A stretch of 7,276 nt of DNA. Source: an uncultured Collinsella sp. Its GTDB lineage: Bacteria > Actinomycetota > Coriobacteriia > Coriobacteriales > Coriobacteriaceae. Where the stretch lies: contig CABSMK010000087.1 of the NCBI GenBank assembly GCA_902478825.1, forward strand, positions 1-7,276, given 5' to 3'. The position numbers were made by a program, and so were the translations under genes. This document shows positions 1-5,477 of the stretch, piece by piece. Position 1 is the first letter of the stretch, and each line of letters begins with the position of its first letter. The notes beneath the pieces were generated by a model. It had not been told where the DNA came from. It saw nothing but the letters and a program-made list of their open reading frames with translations, and ran no database searches.

Positions 1-27
1 GGGCTCGGAGATGTGTATAAGAGACAG
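1..27. other. Residual Tn5/Nextera sequencing adapter
   Basis: Bases 9-27 are exactly the 19-bp Tn5 mosaic end (AGATGTGTATAAGAGACAG). Bases 1-8 (GGGCTCGG) match the adjoining part of the Illumina Nextera read-2 transposase adapter. This is library-preparation sequence left at a contig end, not a biological transposon. Genomic sequence begins at about base 28, inside alaS. Any protein call reaching through these bases would carry artificial residues. Confidence 0.97.
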
Positions 28-652
28 GGGTAAAGACGAGGTTCCAGAACTCCAGGAAGCGGTCGCAGTCGCAGCCAGGCTTGCAGTCGGGGCTGCCGCA
101 GCCGACCTCCTCGCCCATGTCAAAGTAGATCTCTGAGCACGGACCGCAGGGACCGGTGGGGCCAGCGGCCCAGAAGTTGTCGTCCTCGCCCAGGCGGGAG
201 ATGTGGTCCTCAGCAACGCCCAGAGAACGCCACACGTCGTGGGTCTCGTCGTCCTCGGTAAAGACGGTAAAGTACAGGCGGTCGAGCGGCAGCTTGAACT
301 CCTTGGTGATGAGCTCAAAGGCCCAGGCGCAAGCCTGCTCCTTGGAGACGCCGCCAAAAGAGAAGTCGCCGAGCATCTCGAAGAAGGACAGGTGACGGCC
401 GTCCTCGCCGATGCAATCGATGTCGTTGGTGCGGACGCACTTCTGGCAGGAAATCGCGCCGATCTCCTTCATGGTCTTCTTGCCCTGGTAGTACTCCTTA
501 AACTGGTTCATGCCAGCGTTGGCAAGCAGCAGCGAAGGATCGTCGGGGACGAGGGACGAAGAAGGATAGAGCTTAAGACCGCGCTCCTCAAAGAAGTTGA
601 GGAACTTGGAGCGGATCTCGGCCGTAGTCATTGACGGGTAGTCAGCACTCAT
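28..652 (-). CDS. alaS: Alanine--tRNA ligase (AlaRS), N-terminal part, truncated by contig end
   Basis: This is the first ~208 residues of cytoplasmic alanyl-tRNA synthetase, which activates alanine with ATP and charges tRNA-Ala. The full protein is usually about 870-890 residues, so the rest of the catalytic core, the tRNA-recognition, editing and C-Ala domains lie off the contig. Visible class II core landmarks include the GMNQFK segment, SCQKCVRTNDID, RHLSFFEMLGDFSFG (motif 2 region), GPTGPCGPCSEIYFD and RFLEFWNLVFT at the break. Cysteines 169, 172, 185, 190, 194 and 196 cluster before the break; a Cys-rich insert here is common in Gram-positive AlaRS. The ATG at 652 is chosen because AGGAG lies about 9 nt upstream (plus-strand CTCCT at 662-666); an in-frame ATG at 631 lacks this support. 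The gene has its own promoter and follows a terminator. No T-box leader is possible in the short leader. Confidence 0.96.
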
Positions 653-698
653 AGAGGGAATCTCCTCGGTTTCACATCGAAACAGTTCAAACGTAACG

Positions 699-726
699 AT
701 ATTACCATCCCACCGCGCAAGTGCAA
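699..726 (-). promoter_or_regulatory. Probable alaS promoter (extended -10)
   Basis: Read on the minus strand, TTGCAC (721-726) is separated by 16 nt from TAATAT (699-704). A TG dinucleotide one base upstream of the -10 (706-707) makes it an extended -10 element. The expected start near 692 would give a leader of about 40 nt carrying the AGGAG site. The -35 matches consensus only partly (TTG), so the extended -10 probably matters more. The -35 overlaps the last two bases of the preceding terminator's T tract. Confidence 0.6.
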
Positions 727-754
727 AAAAGAGGGCCGGCACAATGCCGGCCCT
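725..754 (-). terminator. Rho-independent terminator of the sigma-factor operon
   Basis: Plus-strand bases 732-741 pair perfectly with 745-754, giving a 10-bp GC-rich stem (AGGGCCGGCA / TGCCGGCCCT) with a 3-nt loop. On the minus strand the stem is followed by CTTTTTT (731-725). It lies 50 nt after the stop of the AI-2E family gene. It has no T tract in the plus direction, so it works one way and insulates alaS from the upstream operon. Confidence 0.93.
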
Positions 755-804
755 TCAGCGAAATTGCATGTTAGCGCGTATGAATATTAATCCGAATTAC
801 CCCG

Positions 805-2214
805 CTAGTTGTCATCATCGTCCATGGAGCCGTCGATGCCGGTTTTGGTGTCGTCATCCGTGTTGGAATCGTCATCCTTAGCGAAGGGGTTCTTGAAGAA
901 GCCCGTCGCATCGGGCTGCAGACCAGAGAGCTTGATCCAGGGATTATCGAGCTCGGGCTTGGGCATGGCCTTGGCCTCGGGCGCAGTCTCGTTGCCGATG
1001 AGCTCGGACTCGTAGATGAAGGTATCGTCGCCGAGCGCATCGTAGGCGGCGACCGGGTTGCCATCGGCATCACGGTACGGTGTGCCCTTAAACACGGCGC
1101 CGTCATAGGCCACAAGCTGGCGGCCGGTCTCATTCTCGAAGTAGTACACGAAGATACCTTTGAGGGCCGCACACAGCGGGATGGCAATAATCATGCCGAT
1201 GGGACCCATGAGTGCCGAGCCAATAACGAGCGCCGTGAGGCTCATGATGGGATGCACCTGCACCGAGCTCTGCATGACCTTAGGCGAAATCACGTTATCG
1301 GTGACGTTTTGCGCGACCATCGTCACGATAAGCGTCCATAACGCCAACATGGGGCTGAACATGAAACCGAGTACCGTGGCGATTGCTGCGCTCACCCAGG
1401 GACCGACGACCGGAACCAAATGCATGATGCCGGTAAAGATAGCCATGAGCGCCGCATACGGATGGCCGATGATCATAAAACCGATAAAGGCGAGGAAACC
1501 ACCGCAGATGGACGTCACGACCATACCGCGCATGTAGCCGCCGACAGAGCGAGAAAGGATGGCGACCATAAAGCGGTACGAGGTCTCCTTCTCCTGACCG
1601 ATGATGGTGCAAATCTCGTGGTGCATCCGAGGGTAGTCGCAGGCCATCCAGTACGCAAGCACCAGACCAAGGAAGATCACGAACAACTGCGAGGCCGTAT
1701 TGGTGATGAGCGGGAACACACCGCGGCCAAGCTCGGCAGCAATCTGAGACACATACTTCGATGCCACGGCAACCAGCGACGAAAGATTATCGTCCAGATA
1801 CTCCTTGAGCGGCGTGTTGTTGAGCGTCTTGGCATGCGAGATCATCTCATTGAGATCGCCACCCGCAACACGAAGCTGCTCGGGCAGGCGGCTCAGTACT
1901 TCCATGATCTGACCAAAGAGAATCGGCGACAAGATGCAAACGACACCGACGAGCACGGCAACAACAACAATAAGCGCGATAAGCGAACCGATGCCGCGAT
2001 TCACGCCATGGTGCTCGAGCCAATTGGTGATCGGGGACATCACAAAAGCAATGATGGAGCCGACGGCAAGAAACTCAATAACCGGTGCCAGGATGCCCAT
2101 AAGGTTAAAGATGACAGCAGCAATAACAATGCAGCCGACAACAGCCCAAATGCGCAGCGTCAGAATGCGGGTGTCGCGCAGCACGCGATCGGTTTGTTGG
2201 GGGTGCTCACTCAT
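805..2214 (-). CDS. AI-2E/PerM-family transporter with long acidic cytoplasmic tail
   Basis: A 469-residue polytopic membrane protein of the AI-2E (PF01594, PerM/YdiK/TqsA) family. Hydrophobic segments lie at roughly 22-60, 74-102, 166-190 and several between 230 and 360, with the family's long soluble stretch (about 103-165) between early and later helices. Family hallmarks are HLVPVVGPW (265-273) and the NVISPKVM...HPIMSL...GPIGMIIAIP run (308-346). Characterised relatives export autoinducer-2 or act as Na+(Li+)/H+ antiporters, so the substrate here cannot be assigned. Relatives usually end soon after the last helix near 350-370 residues; this one has about 110 more, ending in a very Asp-rich stretch. 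The ATG sits inside the sigma factor's stop (ATGA, 4-nt overlap) with no good ribosome site nearby, suggesting translational coupling. It is the last gene of the operon. Confidence 0.88.
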   Translation of the reverse strand: MSEHPQQTDRVLRDTRILTLRIWAVVGCIVIAAVIFNLMGILAPVIEFLAVGSIIAFVMSPITNWLEHHGVNRGIGSLIALIVVVAVLVGVVCILSPILFGQIMEVLSRLPEQLRVAGGDLNEMISHAKTLNNTPLKEYLDDNLSSLVAVASKYVSQIAAELGRGVFPLITNTASQLFVIFLGLVLAYWMACDYPRMHHEICTIIGQEKETSYRFMVAILSRSVGGYMRGMVVTSICGGFLAFIGFMIIGHPYAALMAIFTGIMHLVPVVGPWVSAAIATVLGFMFSPMLALWTLIVTMVAQNVTDNVISPKVMQSSVQVHPIMSLTALVIGSALMGPIGMIIAIPLCAALKGIFVYYFENETGRQLVAYDGAVFKGTPYRDADGNPVAAYDALGDDTFIYESELIGNETAPEAKAMPKPELDNPWIKLSGLQPDATGFFKNPFAKDDDSNTDDDTKTGIDGSMDDDDN

Positions 2215-3002
2215 GAACGAATCATCACTCCGTCGGGGTCGATCTTGTCCTGAATCTTCTTAAGCGTGCGGCGCAGCAGACGCGAAACCTGCACCTGAGA
2301 AATACCCAGCTTCTTGGCGATCTCGATCTGGGTCATGCCCTTCACAAAGCGCAGCTCGATCACCTCGCGCTCGCGCGGCGAGAAATCGCGGATGGCTTCC
2401 TCGATCACCAGGCGGTCATCGGTAAAGTCGAGCTCGTTGTCATCGTCGGCGTAACGGTCGAGAATCGACGGCGCATCGTCGGAATCGGACGCACCAGGAG
2501 CCTCGATGGGCACCGAGGTATAGGCCGAAGACGATTCCATAGCCTCGAGGACCTCATCGACAGTCACATCTAGATACTCAGCGATCTCCTCAACCTTGGG
2601 CGAACGCTGCAGCTCGTTGGTAAGTTTGTCAGTAGCCTGGTTGACCTTGGCCGAGAGCTCCTGCAGACGACGCGGTACGCGCACGCTCCAGCCCTTGTCG
2701 CGGAAATGGCGTTTGATCTCGCCCAGGATAGTGGGTGTTGCAAACGTTGTGAACTCGAGTCCGCGCTCGGGGTCAAAGCGGTCGATAGCCTTGAGCAAGC
2801 CCAGATAGCCGACCTGCATGAGGTCGTCGAGCGGCTCGCCGCGATTCTTAAATTTGTTGGCAAGAAACCTTACCAGGTTCATATGGGACATGACGAGCTG
2901 CTCACGGGCGTCCGGATCACCGGTCTCCTTGTAACGACGAAACAGCTCGCGGGTTTTCTCCTTGTCCCAAGCGGCCTTGCCGCTCCGGGAACGTTCGGTC
3001 AT
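2211..3002 (-). CDS. RNA polymerase sigma factor, SigB/SigF/SigG family
   Basis: A 263-residue group 3 (sigma-70 family) factor that directs RNA polymerase to an alternative promoter set. Region 2 covers about 36-112, including NLVRFLANKF, DDLMQVGYLGLLKAIDRFDPERG and EFTTFATPTILGEIKRHFRDKGWSVRVPRRLQEL, typical of SigB/SigF/SigG. Region 3 covers about 115-165 (RSPKVEEIAEYLDVTVDEV). Region 4 covers about 205-255, with FSPREREVIELRF and the helix-turn-helix MTQIEIAKKLGISQVQVSRLL. An acidic linker (172-196) joins regions 3 and 4. The start is one base after the anti-sigma stop (TAATATG) with only a weak AAGGCGG upstream, so translation is probably coupled to the anti-sigma gene. SigB-like factors control general stress genes in Bacillota and SigF-like ones control sporulation or stress in other lineages; the role here is not determined by sequence. 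Confidence 0.94.
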   Translation of the reverse strand: MTERSRSGKAAWDKEKTRELFRRYKETGDPDAREQLVMSHMNLVRFLANKFKNRGEPLDDLMQVGYLGLLKAIDRFDPERGLEFTTFATPTILGEIKRHFRDKGWSVRVPRRLQELSAKVNQATDKLTNELQRSPKVEEIAEYLDVTVDEVLEAMESSSAYTSVPIEAPGASDSDDAPSILDRYADDDNELDFTDDRLVIEEAIRDFSPREREVIELRFVKGMTQIEIAKKLGISQVQVSRLLRRTLKKIQDKIDPDGVMIRS

Positions 3003-3003
3003 A

Positions 3004-3381
3004 TTAGATATCCGCCTTGAGGTCGAGGGAAAGCGTCAGGGGCGCCGTAGTCTTTTCGTAGGAGTCGCACACGCTCGCGAGGATGAGCTCGGCATACACC
3101 GCAGCCTGGTCGTCTTCATCGACCGTAGCCTGGTCGCCAAAGGTAATAGTCATGCCAACGTGGGTCTCATCGACATCGAATTTGATGGTGATGTCATCGC
3201 AGTCGACCGCGGTGCAACCAAAGATGAAAGCCTCCTCAGCAGCCATGCGGATGTCCTCGATGCGATCGACAGACATAGAGCACAGGGCACCAACGTTGGC
3301 TGCCGTCATGCGCACAAGGCGAGCGAGACGCGGGTCACCGGCAACGGTCAGCGTGATAGGGCAGGTTGCTTCGCTACTCAT
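3004..3381 (-). CDS. RsbW/SpoIIAB-like anti-sigma regulatory protein with degenerate ATP site
   Basis: A 125-residue protein immediately upstream of the sigma gene. Its opening (ITLTVAGDPRLARLVRMTAANVGALCSMSVDRIEDIRMAAEEA) follows the RsbW/SpoIIAB fold: a strand, then the helix that in active kinases carries Glu and Asn of the N box. Glu50 is kept, but the position four residues on, normally Asn, is Phe54. FGDQA (81-85) aligns with the DxG (G1) box but has Ala for Gly, and no GxGxG/GGLGL (G2) motif is visible near 92-106. It therefore may bind sigma without being a working serine kinase. The ATG at 3381 is chosen because GAGGAG lies just upstream and the similarity begins there; the frame stays open to 3489 but that part is an Arg/Pro-rich shadow. 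It overlaps the DUF948 stop by 8 nt. Assignment rests on motif alignment by eye plus context. Confidence 0.8.
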   Translation of the reverse strand: MSSEATCPITLTVAGDPRLARLVRMTAANVGALCSMSVDRIEDIRMAAEEAFIFGCTAVDCDDITIKFDVDETHVGMTITFGDQATVDEDDQAAVYAELILASVCDSYEKTTAPLTLSLDLKADI

Positions 3382-3961
3382 CGCAGGACTCCTCAGAGGT
3401 CTCGGCGGGCGTATAGGTGTAATACTGAGCCGGCTTGGATACAGACTTCTGACCATCATCGTCGCCCGCGGCGGCCTCGTCCTCGCCAATTAGGACGCGC
3501 TCGGTAGGCTGCTCGGCCTCCGCAGCGGCAGCGGCGAGCTTGCGATCGGCATCGGCTGCAGGAGCCTTCACCTTATTGAAGAGCTTCTGCACAGCACCGG
3601 CAGCAGAGTCGGTCACGCTCGACACAGCATTGCTGGCCTCGGCCATGCTGCCCGTAACCTCGGAAATGTCGCGAACCACGGCTTCGACCTCTACGAGATT
3701 GGAGGTAAGGGCATCAACTGCCGTCTTGCTCGACTTAAGCAGCGGCTCCATCTGAGCAAGCGCCGGCGTAAGCTCATCGACAGCGCCATCGAGCTTTGCC
3801 ACCACAGGCTGAGCCTCGGCGATGGTGTTGTTAAGGTCGTTGACGGTCTTATCGAGCGAGTCGACAACGGTGCGGGTCTTGCGCAGGGTAAGCGCGAGCT
3901 CAACGATGGCCCACACGCCGGCAACGGCGAGCAGCAGCAGGACGATTTGAATGGGACTCAT
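3374..3961 (-). CDS. DUF948 membrane-anchored coiled-coil protein
   Basis: A 195-residue protein with one N-terminal membrane segment (about 4-23, IQIVLLLLAVAGVWAIVELA). A long helical heptad-like region follows (about 28-135: VVDSLDKTVNDLNNTIAEAQ, then repeated VDxL and Vxx(I/V)SE units). It ends in an Ala/Glu/Asp-rich, probably disordered tail (about 140-195). This layout fits the DUF948/UPF0478 family (PF06103), whose B. subtilis member YtxG is a general stress protein. Biochemical function is unknown. TGGGAGGATTGT directly before the ATG at 3961 gives a clear ribosome site. It is the first gene of the operon and overlaps the anti-sigma start (ATGAGTAG), occupying the place where an anti-anti-sigma gene would often be. 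A membrane-sensor or scaffold role is inference only. Confidence 0.8.
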   Translation of the reverse strand: MSPIQIVLLLLAVAGVWAIVELALTLRKTRTVVDSLDKTVNDLNNTIAEAQPVVAKLDGAVDELTPALAQMEPLLKSSKTAVDALTSNLVEVEAVVRDISEVTGSMAEASNAVSSVTDSAAGAVQKLFNKVKAPAADADRKLAAAAAEAEQPTERVLIGEDEAAAGDDDGQKSVSKPAQYYTYTPAETSEESCDE

Positions 3962-4056
3962 ACAATCCTCCCAAAGGAATCGAAATACAGACGTTTTTCA
4001 TGTTACCCCAAAGAAGGGGAAAGATACCCAAAGGGAATGTGCGAGGTGCCAATGAC
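3962..4056 (-). promoter_or_regulatory. Leader/promoter region of the DUF948-sigma operon with CTTTGGG repeats
   Basis: This 95-nt gap between rarA and the DUF948 gene is AT-richer than its surroundings. On the minus strand it holds three copies of CTTTGGG: plus-strand CCCAAAG at 4027-4033, 4007-4013 and 3970-3976. The first two continue as GGGTAT (4024-4029) and GGGTAA (4003-4008), like the -10 element of SigB-type promoters; no GTTT-like -35 is found at normal spacing. The third copy runs into the GGGAGG ribosome site. A small hairpin, CCCC/GGGG with a 6-nt loop (4006-4019), overlaps the middle copy. No convincing terminator for rarA is seen, so read-through into the operon is possible. Confidence 0.4.
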
Positions 4057-5421
4057 CTACTTGGGCGCGTTACCGCTGCGGTCGCGTTCGCTTTGCTCTA
4101 CGCGCCACTCTTCCCAACCGCGGCCGGCAGGCTGCCAGAATGCGCCGCGCTCCAGTCCCTCGGGCAAATAGCGCTGATCGACCCAGCCTTCGGGATAATC
4201 ATGTGGATACTTATACACACCGTATTCATCGCTGCCTGGGCGATGGCGATCGCGCAGATAACTCGGCACCTCGCGAAGCCCACTAGAATGGATGTCGGCC
4301 AGCGCCGCATCGATCGAAGCCTCGCACGCGTTGGATTTAGGCGCCAAGCACACATAGAGTGCAGCCTGAGCCAGGTTAATGCGGCACTCTGGATAGCCGA
4401 TGACCTCGGCAGACTTAAACGCGGCATGTGCCACCAGAAGCGCCTGCGGATCGGCATTGCCAACATCCTCGGAAGCATGAATCATGATGCGGCGGGCGAT
4501 AAACTTGGGATCCTCCCCCGCATCGATCATGCGCGCAAGCCAGTAGACCGTGGCATCGGGGTCGCTACCGCGCATGGACTTGATGAACGCACTGATGATG
4601 TCGTAGTGCATGTCGCCGTTTTTGTCATACGTAAAGCCGCGACGCGGGTTGGCAATCTTTACGTCATCCACGGTGATGGGATAGCGCTCTCCCGCCGCCG
4701 GCGCTGGCGTTCCCTCGGTATCGGGACGCGTGACGGCAATCTCGCTCGCCAGCTCAAGTGTCGTCAGGGCCGAGCGTGCATCACCCGCAGCCAGCGTACA
4801 AATGGTCTTGACCGTATCCTCATCGGCCGAGAACTTACCGTTCAAGCCCTGCGGCGCCTCAAGCGCACGTTCAATAAGCGTGGCGATATCCTCATCCTTC
4901 AGATGCTCAAGCTCCACGACGCGACCACGTGAGAGCAGTGCCGAGTTGACCTCGAAGTACGGGTTCTCCGTCGTAGCGCCAATCATAATGACGGTACGGT
5001 TCTCAACTGCATGCAGCAGGGCATCCTGCTGCGACTTAGAGAAGCGGTGAATCTCATCGATGAATAGAATGGTGCGGCGGTCGTACGTATTCAGGCGCGT
5101 CTTGGCCTCATCAATCACGCGACGCAGGTCCTTCACGGTACCCGTGACGGCGCTGACCTCGACAAACTCGCTCTTGGTATGGTTGGCGATAATGTGGGCC
5201 AGCGTCGTCTTGCCCGTACCGGCAGGCCCGTACAGAATCACGCTCGAAAGCACGTCGTGCTCGATCGCGGCACGCAGCCATGAACCCTTACCGACGGCCT
5301 TTTGCTGGCCCACGTACTCGTCGAGCGAATTGGGTCGCATGCGCACCGCGAGCGGCGCATTTTTAAAGGAACGCTCGCGCGTCGAGGCAGAAAAAAGGTC
5401 GTCCATAGCCATCCCGTGCAT
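4057..5421 (-). CDS. rarA: Replication-associated recombination protein RarA (MgsA family AAA+ ATPase)
   Basis: About 454 residues, slightly longer than the usual 420-450. RarA is a clamp-loader-like AAA+ ATPase that acts at stalled replication forks, with SSB and RecA-dependent repair. Numbered from the ATG at 5421: Walker A GPAGTGKT (65-72), Walker B LFIDEIH (119-125), sensor 1 GATTENP (148-154), arginine finger in ALLSR (R165) and sensor 2 GDAR (213-216). The RarA-specific C-terminal tetramerisation part is present, with HYDIISAFIKSMRGSDPDA, IARRIMIHASEDVGNADP and the closing YKYPHDYPEGWVDQRYLPE signature. The start is uncertain: ATGs at 5421, 5412 and 5406 (MDDLF) are all in frame and none has a strong ribosome site; conserved sequence starts near MDDLF. 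It lies 45 nt after dgt, behind its own candidate promoter and LexA-like palindrome. Confidence 0.95.
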   Translation of the reverse strand: MHGMAMDDLFSASTRERSFKNAPLAVRMRPNSLDEYVGQQKAVGKGSWLRAAIEHDVLSSVILYGPAGTGKTTLAHIIANHTKSEFVEVSAVTGTVKDLRRVIDEAKTRLNTYDRRTILFIDEIHRFSKSQQDALLHAVENRTVIMIGATTENPYFEVNSALLSRGRVVELEHLKDEDIATLIERALEAPQGLNGKFSADEDTVKTICTLAAGDARSALTTLELASEIAVTRPDTEGTPAPAAGERYPITVDDVKIANPRRGFTYDKNGDMHYDIISAFIKSMRGSDPDATVYWLARMIDAGEDPKFIARRIMIHASEDVGNADPQALLVAHAAFKSAEVIGYPECRINLAQAALYVCLAPKSNACEASIDAALADIHSSGLREVPSYLRDRHRPGSDEYGVYKYPHDYPEGWVDQRYLPEGLERGAFWQPAGRGWEEWRVEQSERDRSGNAPK

Positions 5422-5445
5422 CAATCAAAAACGTTTTCCACTAAC

Positions 5446-5451
5446 AGTATA
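5446..5451 (-). promoter_or_regulatory. Candidate rarA -10 element
   Basis: TATACT on the minus strand (plus AGTATA) matches TATAAT at five of six positions and lies 24 nt upstream of the first rarA ATG. At 17-bp spacing the -35 position (5469-5474, AACGGT) is poor, so this may be a weak or activated promoter. That -35 window falls inside the LexA-like palindrome. Confidence 0.45.
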
Positions 5452-5461
5452 CCGAATTAAT

Positions 5462-5477
5462 ACGAACTACCGTTCGT
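5462..5477. promoter_or_regulatory. Candidate LexA (SOS) operator upstream of rarA
   Basis: Plus-strand ACGAAC-TACC-GTTCGT is a perfect 6-bp inverted repeat with a 4-nt spacer. Its core CGAAC-N4-GTTCG (5463-5476) fits the outer positions of the Gram-positive LexA/DinR box (CGAACRNRYGTTCG); the middle four bases fit poorly on either strand. It covers the last codons and stop of dgt and the -35 region for the rarA TATACT element, where a repressor would block initiation. LexA binding is inferred. Confidence 0.5.

Noticed and set aside
203..634. Plus-strand open frame of 143 codons at the alaS end
   Set aside because: The minus strand encodes clear AlaRS with conserved motifs through the whole interval.
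653..724. T-box riboswitch before alaS
   Set aside because: The space between terminator and start is only about 70 nt, far too short for a T-box, and no T-box sequence is seen.
1420..2253. 277-codon plus-strand open frame opposite the AI-2E gene
   Set aside because: Charged, His/Asp/Arg/Asn-rich low-complexity product typical of the antisense of a membrane protein gene; it also runs into the opposite sigma gene end.
3382..3489. N-terminal extension of the anti-sigma protein
   Set aside because: The added residues are Arg/Pro-rich antisense-style sequence overlapping DUF948 coding; a good ribosome site and family similarity place the start at 3381.
4006..4019. CCCC/GGGG hairpin as rarA terminator
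   Set aside because: Only 4 bp with a 6-nt loop and no T run after it on the minus strand.
4000..4932. 310-codon plus-strand open frame opposite rarA
   Set aside because: It is a shadow of rarA: Arg/His/Ala-rich without domain, no ribosome site, while the minus strand has all RarA motifs.
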